The notes below the pieces were generated by a model. It was not told the origin of the DNA, did not search any database, and saw nothing but the letters and a program-made list of their open reading frames with translations. The position numbers and the translations under genes are program-made. 64,000 nucleotides of DNA from CBEULR01 sp965544035. Lineage in GTDB: Bacteria > Bacillota > Desulfotomaculia > Desulfotomaculales > Desulforudaceae. The DNA lies in contig CBEULR010000005.1 of NCBI GenBank assembly GCA_965544035.1, positions 1 to 64,000 on the forward strand. The letters run 5' to 3'. This document shows positions 7,263 to 16,079 of the stretch, piece by piece (within the stretch, counting starts at the first letter, position 1; each line of letters begins with the position of its first letter).

Positions 7263-9290
7263 ATGCGCTTTGTACCAACTATCTGCCCTCACTGCGGTAC
7301 CGGTTGCGGAATGCTCCTGGTGGTGGAAAACGAACGGGTTGTGGGTGTGGAACCATGGGCCAGAAGCCCGGTAAGTGAAGGCAGACTTTGTATCAAGGGA
7401 TGGACTTCCCACGAGTTCGTCCACCATCCCGACCGGTTGACCACTCCCCTCATACGCAGGGGGGATAAACTGGAGCCCGCCACCTGGGAGGACGCCCTCT
7501 CCTATATAACCAGCAAGCTCCAAGAGATTAAGGCGGCCTACGGACCCGATGCGATCGGCTTCCGGTCCTCGTCGAGATGTACCAACGAGGAAAACTACTT
7601 GTTCCAGAAGCTGGCCCGCGCCTTTGGGAGCCCGAATGTGGACAACTGCGCCCGTGTCTGACACAGCCCGACCGTCGCCGGTTTGGCGATAGCGTTTGGC
7701 AGCGGCGCAATGACCAACTCCTTCAGGGATATTGAGGAGGCGGAATGTCTGTTCATTATCGGCTCCAACACGACCGAAAACCACCCGTTGGTCTCTCGGC
7801 GCTTAATGCGGGCGATCGATCGGGGAGCCAAGGTCATCGTCGCCGATCCCCGTCACATCCAGCTGACCAAATTTGCCGATATTGAAATGAACCACACCCC
7901 CGGTTCAGATGTGGCCCTGATCAACGCGATGATGCAGGTTATCATTTCTGAAGGTCTTCACAATGAAGAATTCATAAACGAGCGTACCGAAGGATTTGAA
8001 GATCTTCGTATGACAGTCGCCGAATACACCCCGGAGTCGGTGGCCGAGATCACCGGCGTAGACCCGAAGCTGATCCGGGAGGCAGCGCGTATGTATGCGA
8101 AAGCCGACCCGGCGGCTATCGTATATTGCGTGGGCATCACTATGCATACCACCGGGGTTGACAACGTGAAGTCCCTGGCTAACCTGGCCATGCTCACCGG
8201 CAACATCGGGCGACCCGGAACAGGCGTAAATCCCCTGCGCGGTCAGAACAACGTACAGGGAGCCTGCGACATGGGTGCACTGCCTAACGTCCTCCCCGGC
8301 TACGTACCCGTTGTGGACGATGAAAAGCGGGCCGCGGTGGAGAAGAAGTGGGGCTTTGAGATTCCGGGACGGCTCGGGCTCACCGGCGTCGGAATGGTTC
8401 AAGCCGCCGGCAAAGGCACTCTTAAGGCGCTTTATGTGCTGGGTGAAAACGCGATGGTTTCCGACCCGGATGTTACTCACGTTGGGAAAGCACTGCGGAA
8501 TTTGGATCTCCTGATTGTGCAGGACATCTTCCTCACGGAAACGGCCGTGCTGGCCGATGTGGTTCTCCCGGCTTCCTGTTGGGCCGAAAAGGACGGCACC
8601 TTTACTAATTCCGAGCGCCGGGCACAGGTTGTACGCAAAGCGGTCGATCCCCCCGGTGAGGCGCGGGAGGACTGGAAAATACTCTGCGAGGTTGCCAACC
8701 GTCTAGGCCTCCGCGGCTTTGACTTCACACACCCGGGAGAGATCTTCGATGAGGTTTGCTCCGTGGCGCCCCCGTATGCGGGGATGTCCTTTGCCCGGCT
8801 GGGAGCTGACGGTTTGCAGTGGCCGTGTCCCAGTGCCGATCACCCCGGGACACCGATCCTGCACAGCAAGGCTTTCACTAGGGGGAAGGGCCTGTTCAGC
8901 GCTATCCGGTACCAGCCGGCCAAGGAAGTGCCGGATGAAGAGTACCCCTTCGTCCTGACCACGGGCCGGCATATCTTCCACTACCATACCGGCTCAATGA
9001 CCCGCCGTGCGCAGACCCTCGAGAACGAAGCTCCGGAATGTTACGTCGAGATCAACCCGGCGGACGCCGAAAAATACAACATTGAGCCCGGCGCACAGGT
9101 TGAGGTCAGTTCAAGAAGGGGTAAGATCGTTGTCAAGGCCTGCGTGACCGAACGTATCCAACCGGGCGTGCTGTTCCTGCCGTTCCATTACGGTGAGGCA
9201 GCGGCCAACGTACTCACCAACGCGGTGTTCGATCCAATTTGCTCGGTTCCGGAGTATAAAGCTTGTGCTGCAGCCCTGCGGGCACTGTGA
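7263..9290 (+). CDS. fdhA: Formate dehydrogenase catalytic subunit, selenoprotein (in-frame UGA)
   Basis: Molybdo/tungstopterin enzyme that interconverts formate and CO2. The N terminus has the 4Fe-4S motif CPHCGTGCGM, followed by the molybdopterin oxidoreductase domain and a C-terminal dinucleotide-binding domain (roughly residues 560-675). The frame crosses TGA at 7659-7661 (residue 133) inside NCARV-U-HSPTVAGL, the known active-site selenocysteine position of this family. The product is about 675 residues, the short FdhH-like form without an N-terminal NuoG-type extension. ATG at 7263 is chosen (AGGAGG 11 bases upstream); GTG at 7251 overlaps that ribosome site. Confidence 0.95.
7659..7692 (+). 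promoter_or_regulatory. SECIS hairpin after the fdhA UGA
   Basis: TCGCC (7675-7679) pairs with GGCGA (7685-7689) around the loop GGTTT, starting 13 bases after the UGA. The layout and the GGU-type loop closely resemble the E. coli fdhF element (loop GGUCU). Confidence 0.75.
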
Positions 9291-9323
9291 TAATCATTAT
9301 CATTTAGAAAGAGGGGTATTACG

Positions 9324-10223
9324 ATGGGTTTCAATCCTCCAGCCAAAATGACGCTGCTGGCGGGAAACGCCGGCAAATATAAGGCGGAGCTTCCCATATT
9401 TCAGCTCCTGCTGCGTGGCTTTATGGCCGGGGCTTACATCGCCATCGGCGCCGCTCTGGCTACCGTGTGTAGCACGGCCGTGGCGAGTTACCTGGGACCG
9501 GGTATCGGGAAACTGATCGCCGGTGCGGTCTTCCCGGTGGGCCTGATCGCGATCGTACTCACCGGTATGGAACTGTTTACCGGTGATGCCATGCTGTGTC
9601 CGATGGCGGCCATGATGGGCAAGACAACTTGGGGTAAAGTGATGAACAACTGGTTATGGGTTTATATCGGCAACCTGTTGGGATCACTGTTCTACGCGTA
9701 TATGATGGTGGTCGGGCCGCTTACCCAGGGCAACTTCCTGGTAGACGAACCGAACGCCTTCGGATTAAACGCGGTGGCGATAGCCGTGTCCAAAACGCTG
9801 ACGTATAAGTCGGTGGGGGCCGCAGGACTCTGGTCCGCCTTCTGGGCCGCCATCGGCTGTAACTTCCTGGTAAACATCGCCGTACTGCTGGGAATCACCG
9901 CCCAAGATGTCATCGGTAAGTTCTTCGGCATCTGGTTCCCGATTATGGCCTTCGTTGCCACCGGCTTCGAGCACTGCGTGGCGAACATGTACTTCCTGCC
10001 GACCGGTCTTTGGCTGTACCAGCGCTTCCCCGGCCTGGCTGACAAGACGGTGGAGGGCGGCGGCTTCTGGAACCCGCTTCTGCACGCCAACGGCGGCCTG
10101 ACCTGGGGTGACGTCTGGCTGTGGAACATCATTCCGGTTACCCTGGGCAACATCGTGGGTGGATTCCTGTTGATCGGTGTTGTATACTTCTATGCCTTCA
10201 GGAAGGAGTTGCCTGCAGAATAA
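9324..10223 (+). CDS. fdhC: Formate/nitrite transporter family channel
   Basis: FocA/FNT-family membrane channel of 299 residues with about six hydrophobic helices. The first pore segment (RGFMAGAYIAIGAALA) and the central GMELFTGDAM motif are typical. Placed directly after fdhA, it probably moves formate across the membrane. The gap after fdhA is 33 bases with no terminator, so it is co-transcribed. Its TAA overlaps the ATG of the following gene. Nitrite or hydrosulfide as substrate cannot be excluded from sequence, but the context favours formate. Confidence 0.92.
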   Translation: MGFNPPAKMTLLAGNAGKYKAELPIFQLLLRGFMAGAYIAIGAALATVCSTAVASYLGPGIGKLIAGAVFPVGLIAIVLTGMELFTGDAMLCPMAAMMGKTTWGKVMNNWLWVYIGNLLGSLFYAYMMVVGPLTQGNFLVDEPNAFGLNAVAIAVSKTLTYKSVGAAGLWSAFWAAIGCNFLVNIAVLLGITAQDVIGKFFGIWFPIMAFVATGFEHCVANMYFLPTGLWLYQRFPGLADKTVEGGGFWNPLLHANGGLTWGDVWLWNIIPVTLGNIVGGFLLIGVVYFYAFRKELPAE

Positions 10224-10702
10224 TGAGAATGTCCTTGCTTGCATACCTGACGTTCACCCTTTTGGCGATCCTTTCGATACTTGCCGTTATCGGAGATCCC
10301 AGTACCCGGTCGCTGCTGACCATCGGACCGATGCTCCTGGCCCTGCTGCTCATTCCGATGCTGCTGACCGAGATGAACCGCAGGACGATGGCCAGAGTCG
10401 ACACCAGCCAGGCGCGCAAGTACCGTATTTCCGACCTGATAAACCTGGATGTCGGCGAACAGGTCCGGGTTCAGGGTGAAGTGCAGCGGATTTCCTTTAA
10501 GTGGATGAACCGGCCGCACCTTGAACTGACCGATGGTAACGCTACCACAAAGGTGGTTCTCTTCACGGCTCCGCGGGAAAACATCAAGGTGGGAGACCGC
10601 GTGGAGGCCGTCGGTTCGCTCGCCAGACTCTTTTCTAAAGAAAAAAGAATCTGGGGCGTGGCGGTAAAAAAGATACCGGAACGCTCCCAGAGAAAGAAAT
10701 AG
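10223..10702 (+). CDS. Small membrane protein with OB-fold-like C terminus
   Basis: A 159-residue protein with two hydrophobic helices at the N terminus (about 5-22 and 28-46) and a soluble beta-rich C-terminal domain (LDVGEQVRVQGEVQRI to VGDRVEAVGSLARL) that resembles an OB fold as in NfeD or tRNA/helicase-type binding domains. ATG at 10223 overlaps the fdhC stop (TAATG). It closes the formate operon, but its role is unknown; it might help stabilise the channel or the membrane-bound enzyme. Confidence 0.75.
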   Translation: MRMSLLAYLTFTLLAILSILAVIGDPSTRSLLTIGPMLLALLLIPMLLTEMNRRTMARVDTSQARKYRISDLINLDVGEQVRVQGEVQRISFKWMNRPHLELTDGNATTKVVLFTAPRENIKVGDRVEAVGSLARLFSKEKRIWGVAVKKIPERSQRKK

Positions 10703-10808
10703 GATACATTTAGCATAACACGGTTATGGCAAGAGAAAAAGCCGATATGAAAGGGTTTGTCCGTCGGGTGTAAGCATGGACTGTGTTCTGTGCCCCAACC
10801 CCCGCCCC

Positions 10809-10844
10809 AAGGGGCCGCGTTTCACCAGTGAAGCGTGGCCCCTT
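10809..10844. terminator. Long perfect hairpin between convergent units
   Basis: AAGGGGCC (10809-10816) and GGCCCCTT (10837-10844) continue inward through GCGTTTCAC/GTGAAGCGT, giving about 17 paired bases with a very short loop. It lies about 110 bases after the formate operon and just past the stop of a small minus-strand ORF, so it may terminate both. No T tract follows on either strand, so Rho-independent termination is not certain. Confidence 0.5.
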
Positions 10845-10858
10845 CATTGTTTCAGCGT

Positions 10859-10966
10859 TCAGCGCTGCCATATAAACCTTCGGAAAAGGATGTTCGTGAC
10901 AACAATCACACCAACGGTGATGAGGATCATCGCGGCCAGGTTGATCAGGTAGGATAAAACCGACAT
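10859..10966 (-). CDS. Predicted 35-residue single-helix membrane peptide
   Basis: Short ORF beginning MSVLSYLINLAAMILITVGV and ending in the basic stretch RRFIWQR. It forms one hydrophobic helix (about residues 4-28) with positive charges at the C-terminal end. ATG at 10966 is preceded by GGAGGGAACA, an excellent ribosome site at good spacing, and a strong hairpin follows the stop. This arrangement argues for a real small gene in the otherwise empty 460-base gap between the formate operon and folK. No homologue is recognised. It could be a subunit-stabilising micropeptide. Confidence 0.55.
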   Translation of the reverse strand: MSVLSYLINLAAMILITVGVIVVTNILFRRFIWQR

Positions 10967-11162
10967 TGTTCCCTCCGGCTAATGTAATCAGATCACCATT
11001 CGGTTGGTGAAAACCAAGCGCGGCGGTTCTGTTACGACAAGTATAACCGGATGGGCGGAGAGGCAGTCCAATAGACATGGACAGAGATGAACCTGCCGCG
11101 GCATCGGCCACGGCGAGATTGGCAGGCGGGCAAGCCCTATAACGGTTTGCCGAATGTGGGGC

Positions 11163-11660
11163 TTAAGTCGTAAGCGCAACGGGTGATAACCGCTTGACCT
11201 TCTGCACGGCTGCAAGTTCCGCCGCCAGGTGGTCTGCACGTCTCCCGTCCAGCAGCATTTCCGGTTCCAGTTCGGCCAGCGGCACCATCACGAAGGCGCG
11301 GCTGGTCATACGGGGATGCGGGATCTGCAGGCCGGGGATATTCAGGCGGATATCATCGTACAGCAGCAGATCCAGATCGATCACGCGCGGCCCCCAGTAC
11401 ATCGTGCGTCTGCGCCCCATCAGATTCTCAATGAACAGGAGCTGGGACATCAGTTCAAACGGCGGGAGAGAGGTCTCCACCTCGGCCACCGTATTCAGGA
11501 ACCAATCCTGCTCGGCAAAGCCGACCGGTTCGGTATGGTAAAGGGAAGCCACCCTGACGACCCTGATTCCCCGCTCCGCATCCAGGTGCTGCAGGGCCGT
11601 CCGAATGTTGGCCTCCTTGTCCCCGATATTCGTACCCAAACCCAAATAAACCCTGGCCAC
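11163..11660 (-). CDS. folK: 2-amino-4-hydroxy-6-hydroxymethyldihydropteridine diphosphokinase
   Basis: HPPK transfers pyrophosphate from ATP to the pterin alcohol in folate synthesis. The motifs YLGLGTNIGDKEANI, the NTVAEVET strand, and GPRVIDLDLLLYDDI followed by IPHPRM are all present; about 165 residues is normal. GTG at 11660 fits AGGAGG with 7-base spacing better than the ATG two codons upstream, which nearly touches the ribosome site. It belongs with folB and folP, but a 317-base repeat element separates it from folB. Confidence 0.93.
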   Translation of the reverse strand: MARVYLGLGTNIGDKEANIRTALQHLDAERGIRVVRVASLYHTEPVGFAEQDWFLNTVAEVETSLPPFELMSQLLFIENLMGRRRTMYWGPRVIDLDLLLYDDIRLNIPGLQIPHPRMTSRAFVMVPLAELEPEMLLDGRRADHLAAELAAVQKVKRLSPVALTT

Positions 11661-11710
11661 GCTCATCCCTCCTTCTCTGGGCTCCTCCTACTGTCTACTG
11701 CCCTGATTCC

Positions 11711-12027
11711 TGTGTCATCCGGGTTTATCCCGGTCTCCGTTTAGCGATTCGACCATTTCTAAGCTCGGTTCGGTGTGCGGCGAACCCCTCCTGCCCGACA
11801 CTCAATTTAGTGCCCAAGGTATTCGGTGCAGTGTAAGGCTTCGGTACCTAAATTGAGTGTCGGGTTTACGGCCGCTTTTTCCAAGGTGGCCGATCCAGGC
11901 GGTCGGCCGCGGAGGGAACTGCGGAAGCGCCCGTAAACGTCCTCGTCGGGGGCCGCACAGCCCTCACCTTCGCTAAGAATGGTGCCCGAATCAAACAAGT
12001 CGTCCGGAGGTAAACCCGGATGACACA
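11711..12027 (-). repeat. Foldback repeat family, copy A (folB-folK gap)
   Basis: Intergenic element with near-perfect terminal inverted repeats (TGTGTCATCCGGGTTTA and its complement). It is related to copies at 21389, 30975 and 48211, and here lies in reverse orientation. The whole element folds on itself through nested arms (ends; GATTCG..CACCATT/AATGGT..GAATC; GTGCGGC/GCCGCAC; GTTTACGGGCGC/GCGCCCGTAAAC; apex GGCCGA/TCGGCC). In this copy a 71-base palindromic insert (11794-11864) interrupts the distal arm. The element fills most of the 409-base gap between folB and folK. Confidence 0.85.
11794..11864. mobile_element. 71-bp palindromic insert nested in repeat copy A
   Basis: CCCGACACTCAATTTAG (11794-11810) and its exact complement (11848-11864) flank 37 bases. 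The segment is absent at the matching place in the other copies, which read AATCCG there. It looks like a second, independent miniature inverted-repeat element inserted into the first. Confidence 0.65.
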
Positions 12028-12069
12028 ACCCTACTTTTGTTCCTCTAATGGGGTTACCAGGGAGTCTGA

Positions 12070-12429
12070 CTACTTGCTTCTCCTGATCTCTACCGCGGTG
12101 AAGCGCAGGTGTCCGGGGATCGGCACCCGCGGTTTCTTGACCCGCACCATCACCTCGTCCACCGGGAATGCTTTCAGCAGTGACCGGGCGATATGCTCGG
12201 CCAAGGCCTCGAGCAGGGCGAAATGCCCCTTCTCCACGATATCCCGGACCGCATTGTACACTTCCACATAGTTCACCGATTTCCGGATATCATCGCTGCG
12301 CCCTGCCGGCCCCAAATCAAGACAGAGCTCCAGGTCGATCACAAAGGGCTGTCCCAGTTCATGTTCCGCTGCATGTACCCCGTGGTATCCGTAAAACTCC
12401 ATCCCGTCCAGAATGATTTTATCAGCCAT
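12070..12429 (-). CDS. folB: Dihydroneopterin aldolase
   Basis: Converts 7,8-dihydroneopterin to the hydroxymethyl pterin and glycolaldehyde in folate synthesis. The 119-residue product shows the family start DKIILDGMEFYGYHGVHAAE, the catalytic region around YVEVYNAV, and the terminal VRVKKPRVPIPGHL strand. ATG at 12429 has GGGGTGG a few bases upstream and overlaps folP by 8 bases, so the two are coupled. The longer upstream extension was rejected because it lies inside folP. Confidence 0.93.
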   Translation of the reverse strand: MADKIILDGMEFYGYHGVHAAEHELGQPFVIDLELCLDLGPAGRSDDIRKSVNYVEVYNAVRDIVEKGHFALLEALAEHIARSLLKAFPVDEVMVRVKKPRVPIPGHLRFTAVEIRRSK

Positions 12430-13618
12430 CGGTCCACCCCCTGACAATCGCATCGGTCATCCTCGCCACCCGCACCATCTCACGCACATCGTGCACGCGG
12501 ACGATGTCGGCACCGTTGGCGATCCCCACCGCCACTGTAGCCGCCGTCCCCTCCACCCGCTGGTCGACGGGCAGATCCAGGACTTTGCCGATGGTGGACT
12601 TGCGCGACGTACCGATGAGCAGCGGACACCCGAGCCCCTTCAGTTCCGCAAGGCGGCGCAGCACTTCCAGGTTCTGCTCCGGTGTCTTTCCAAACCCGAA
12701 ACCGGGGTCCAGGATGATCCGCTCGTGACTGATTCCAGCCTGTCCGGCCTTTTGAATACACCTTTGAAAGTACCCGGTAAGGTCGCCCATCAGATCCCGG
12801 TATGCCGTCCCTTTCTGATTGTGCATTACCACCACCGGCACCTGATAACGGCCGGCCAGTTCGGCCATCCTTTCGTCGGCCAACGCCCACTGATCGTTGA
12901 GTATATGCACACCGGCGTCCAAAGCCTTTGCCGCCACCGCCGTCTTAGAGGTGTCCACGGAAACCGGGACCTCGACGGCTTGAACAAGCCGCTCCAAAAC
13001 GGGCTCGAGCCGCCGCCATTCTTCTTCAGCCGGAATCGGTTCCGCACCGGGTCTTGTGGACTCGGCCCCGACGTCGATTATGTCCGCCCCCTCGGCCGCC
13101 ATTTCCCGGGCGCGGTTTATTGCCTCGTCTATATTTAGATAACGCCCCCCGTCCGAGAAGGAATCGGGAGTGACGTTCAAGATCCCCATCACCAGTGTGC
13201 GCTTTCCCAAGGGCAGTATCCGGCCGCGGCAGTTCAGATCCCGCACGCCGCCGCCTTCCTGGGCTTTCAGCACCCGCTCGATCTGGTCAGCCAGGGCGGG
13301 CAGACCGAAGGGCTGCATCCGCAGTTTTGCCAAGAAGCCCTGATACTGTTTTAGGGTGCCCATGAGCAGCACATCGGTCTGTTTGTCGGCGTGGATAATC
13401 GTTCCTCTGCTCACGGCGGCGTCTCCGCCGCGGGCGAGCATTTCCTGCTTGACGATATTGGCCTGCACCGGCCGCAGCCCGCCGATCTTTACCAAACGGT
13501 GTACGGCTTTGGGTGTCATCAAGCGGCATCCCGCCTCGTCGGCCCCGACCCGCTCGATTTCAAGCCGGGCCTCGGCCCGGTTCTTAACCGCGATCACCCG
13601 AATCTGATACTGGTTCAT
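12422..13618 (-). CDS. folP: Dihydropteroate synthase with N-terminal extension
   Basis: Condenses the pterin pyrophosphate with p-aminobenzoate. The catalytic TIM barrel occupies about residues 130-398, with MGILNVTPDSFSDGG, DIIDVGAESTRPGAE, LDPGFGFGKT, GTSRKS and the terminal VRVHDV all intact. At 398 residues it is about 120 longer than the usual enzyme. The N-terminal part (MNQYQIRVIAVKNRAEARLE to about residue 120) is a separate alpha/beta segment, which I recall in other clostridial-type enzymes and whose function is unknown. First gene of the folP-folB(-folK) set. Confidence 0.93.
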   Translation of the reverse strand: MNQYQIRVIAVKNRAEARLEIERVGADEAGCRLMTPKAVHRLVKIGGLRPVQANIVKQEMLARGGDAAVSRGTIIHADKQTDVLLMGTLKQYQGFLAKLRMQPFGLPALADQIERVLKAQEGGGVRDLNCRGRILPLGKRTLVMGILNVTPDSFSDGGRYLNIDEAINRAREMAAEGADIIDVGAESTRPGAEPIPAEEEWRRLEPVLERLVQAVEVPVSVDTSKTAVAAKALDAGVHILNDQWALADERMAELAGRYQVPVVVMHNQKGTAYRDLMGDLTGYFQRCIQKAGQAGISHERIILDPGFGFGKTPEQNLEVLRRLAELKGLGCPLLIGTSRKSTIGKVLDLPVDQRVEGTAATVAVGIANGADIVRVHDVREMVRVARMTDAIVRGWTDG

Positions 13619-13675
13619 GTATCCTCCGACTTATTCTATTTACCCTATTATACCGAAAAAACATCAATATGGAAA

Positions 13676-14632
13676 TCACTGCCTGGATGTCCCGGCCGAA
13701 GCGGAAGCAGGGGAGAGGCATTCCGATGACGGGGCTTTCGGACTCTTGACGTGGGTTACCATATAGACACCGCCCACGGTAAGTACGGCACCAACCAGGT
13801 GAAACAGGGCCAGCTGTTCACGGAGCAGGATCAGACCGGCCACAGCCGCCCAAAAAGGCACGAAGTTCACGAACACCGAGGAGCGGCCGGCGCCCACCCT
13901 GTTTACGCCGGAGAACCAGAAGACATAGGCGATGCCGGAGGCAAAGAAGGCCAGGAAAAGAACGGCCCAGAGCGCATCGGCCGACATGCCGGCCACCATC
14001 TTCCAACGGTAAAAGGGGATGGCCAACAGCGTGAGAAATGCGGCCCCGAATCCAATCGCCCAAGTGGTGGAAGCCAGAGGCGACATGCGCTGCATAGCCA
14101 GTTTACCGGCCACAGAATAAAGCGCAAAGGAAACGGCACAGCCCAGGAGCAGGAGGTCGCCGGGATCATACTGACGATTGATCAACACGGACGGAGAACC
14201 TTTGGCCACGATAGTGAGCACCCCGAGCAGGCAGAGTGCGAAACCTGCCAGCTGGGCCGGACGGAAGCGTTCACGTAGCCATATGGCGGCCACCACAGCG
14301 GTGAATACCGGGCTGGATGCAACCACCAAGGCTCCATCGGCCGCCTGTGAAGTCTGCATACCATAGAAAAACAGGACGTTGTACGCAAAGATGCCCGTGA
14401 GACCAAGGAACATCAGAAGCGGCACGTCCCGAAGTGCGGGCAGGCAGCGCCGCCCCTCCCAAATCATCAGCACCGGAAGGAGAAACAGGAAAGAGAGCAG
14501 AAAGCGGATGCTGGCCGCCACCACCGGGTGCAGTTCCGGCACCACGAACTTGGCGGCCACGAAGGCTCCCCCCCAGAACACCGGGGTCAGAAATAGTAGC
14601 AGGATGGCTGATCGGCTCTTGTCTTGGTCCAA
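13676..14632 (-). CDS. EamA-family (DMT) transporter
   Basis: A 318-residue integral membrane protein with about ten hydrophobic helices in two EamA repeats, including FWGGAFVAAKFVVPELHPV near the start and FASGIAYVFWFSGVNRVGA in the second half. Substrate unknown; relatives export amino acids or metabolites. It starts with TTG at 14632, supported by GGAGG 8 bases upstream. A strong terminator of the hdr operon lies directly upstream, so it is probably transcribed separately. The C-terminal tail is short and polar. Confidence 0.88.
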   Translation of the reverse strand: MDQDKSRSAILLLFLTPVFWGGAFVAAKFVVPELHPVVAASIRFLLSFLFLLPVLMIWEGRRCLPALRDVPLLMFLGLTGIFAYNVLFFYGMQTSQAADGALVVASSPVFTAVVAAIWLRERFRPAQLAGFALCLLGVLTIVAKGSPSVLINRQYDPGDLLLLGCAVSFALYSVAGKLAMQRMSPLASTTWAIGFGAAFLTLLAIPFYRWKMVAGMSADALWAVLFLAFFASGIAYVFWFSGVNRVGAGRSSVFVNFVPFWAAVAGLILLREQLALFHLVGAVLTVGGVYMVTHVKSPKAPSSECLSPASASAGTSRQ

Positions 14633-14695
14633 ATCGGTGTCCTCCCGAATGCAATTATCAGAATCCGGTTGCCGGATAACAGAAAGCGGAAGGAA

Positions 14696-14742
14696 ATTTG
14701 AAAAAAGGGACCGTGAAGGGTTGCGGCCTTCACGGTCCCTTT
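14696..14742 (-). terminator. Intrinsic terminator of the hdrA-hdrD operon
   Basis: Perfect 16-bp stem (14742-14727 with 14719-14704, core GGGACCGTGAAGG) with a 7-base loop, followed on the minus strand by a run of T (14706 onward). It lies just after the hdrD-like stop. Confidence 0.9.
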
Positions 14743-14767
14743 GGTCGCATCCTAAGAGTGGCTGGGC

Positions 14768-16033
14768 TTATTCCTCTTCGGTTTTCGGACCGGTACCCTC
14801 ATCCCAGACCAGAGCATCCGCCACCAAGTGGTGCAGGTGCTTGATCTTCATGCCCAGTTTGTACTCCTTGTTGATGTCGTTCAGCTGGTCATAGCAGTTG
14901 TGGCAAGGTGCGATGCAGATATCCGCACCGGTGGCCATCATCTGGTCGGCCTTCAGCTTGCCCTTCTTCAACCGCGCCGGCTTGATCGGGTCGCCCATCG
15001 GCAGGGCGCCGCCGCCGCCGCCGCAGCAGATGTTGAACTCACGGTTGGGCCACATATCCACGTAGTTTTCCACTACATGGTCGAGGACATAACGGCCCTC
15101 CTCCAGCAAACCGCCCTTACGCACGGTGTTGCACGGGTCGTGCAAGGTTACGGTAAACGGGTTCTTGCTCTTGTCAACCTTGATCTTGCCGGTCTTGATC
15201 AGGTCGGCGAGATACTCCACGAAGTGCTCGAACGTGAACGGACATTCGCCTTCCTTGTACCAGACCTGCTTACCCCACTTGAACGCCCAGTAACCGTGGC
15301 CGCACTCGGTCATTACAATCCGCTTGACGCCGAGGCGCTTGGCCTCATTTACGGTGAAGTCCATGATCTTCCGCGCCTCGTCGTCGCGACCGTTGAACAG
15401 ACCAAAGTTGGTTACGTCAAAGGCCTTCGAGCTGAGCGTCCAGCTCTCCTTGGCCGCCACCATGATCTTGGTCCAACTCTTGATGTCCTCAGGGTAGTAC
15501 TTGATCTCACGCGGGTGGGCGATGAAAAGAATCTCCGCCCCCTCCACGTTGACCGGAATCTTGAAGTTCGGATCACCGAACTCTTCCTGGAGTTCCTCCT
15601 CCATCCACTCGACGGTGTCGAGGAAGTCTTCCTCTGTTACGGCCATCTGGTTGCCGGTTTCCATATGGGTTTCGGCAACCTGCTGCAGGTGGCCGGGCGC
15701 AGTCAGCCCGAACTGACCGCGAACGGTGCGCACCACGTTTGCCAGCGGAATATTGCCGGGACAGGTCATGGTGCAGCGTCCGCACATGTTGCAAAGCCAG
15801 ACGAACTGGTCGTTCAAGACCTCGTCCTTCAGGCCGAGCGCGACCTTGCGCATGAACTTCCGCGGGTCATGGTTGTCAACCAGCTCCGTGAAGTAGCAGC
15901 CCGCCGCGCAGGTGCCGCAGGACAGGCAGTAGTTCAGATTAAACTTCCTCGCCTCGTCCTCAAGGCACATCTTAGCCACAAGTTCATCTCTGAACTTGGG
16001 GTCCCTTACCTCGTTCAGTTTCTTGGCTTCCAT
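14768..16033 (-). CDS. HdrD-like Fe-S protein (fused HdrC and HdrB domains)
   Basis: Heterodisulfide reductase-like subunit of 421 residues. The N-terminal HdrC part has two 4Fe-4S motifs, CLSCGTCAAGC (about 36-46) and CNMCGRCTMTCP (about 81-92). The C-terminal HdrB part has the CCG-type motif, HDPCN..ICCGGGGG..CIAPCHNC, which binds a noncubane cluster in HdrB. The first CCG copy is degenerate (TECGHGYW). It follows hdrA by 46 bases and shares its promoter. Electrons from HdrA probably pass to an unknown disulfide or other acceptor. It is soluble, as no membrane helices are seen. Confidence 0.85.
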   Translation of the reverse strand: MEAKKLNEVRDPKFRDELVAKMCLEDEARKFNLNYCLSCGTCAAGCYFTELVDNHDPRKFMRKVALGLKDEVLNDQFVWLCNMCGRCTMTCPGNIPLANVVRTVRGQFGLTAPGHLQQVAETHMETGNQMAVTEEDFLDTVEWMEEELQEEFGDPNFKIPVNVEGAEILFIAHPREIKYYPEDIKSWTKIMVAAKESWTLSSKAFDVTNFGLFNGRDDEARKIMDFTVNEAKRLGVKRIVMTECGHGYWAFKWGKQVWYKEGECPFTFEHFVEYLADLIKTGKIKVDKSKNPFTVTLHDPCNTVRKGGLLEEGRYVLDHVVENYVDMWPNREFNICCGGGGGALPMGDPIKPARLKKGKLKADQMMATGADICIAPCHNCYDQLNDINKEYKLGMKIKHLHHLVADALVWDEGTGPKTEEE

Positions 16034-16079
16034 AAATGATATCCCTCCACCAACCTGAATTTAGGACCACACTGTACGC

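Noticed and set aside
7659..7661. fdhA as a truncated gene broken by TGA
   Set aside because: The UGA lies at the known selenocysteine site of formate dehydrogenase, with a typical SECIS hairpin.
10710..11111. A 133-codon minus-strand ORF
   Set aside because: It overlaps the better-supported 35-codon ORF in another frame and crosses the strong hairpin; no ribosome site.
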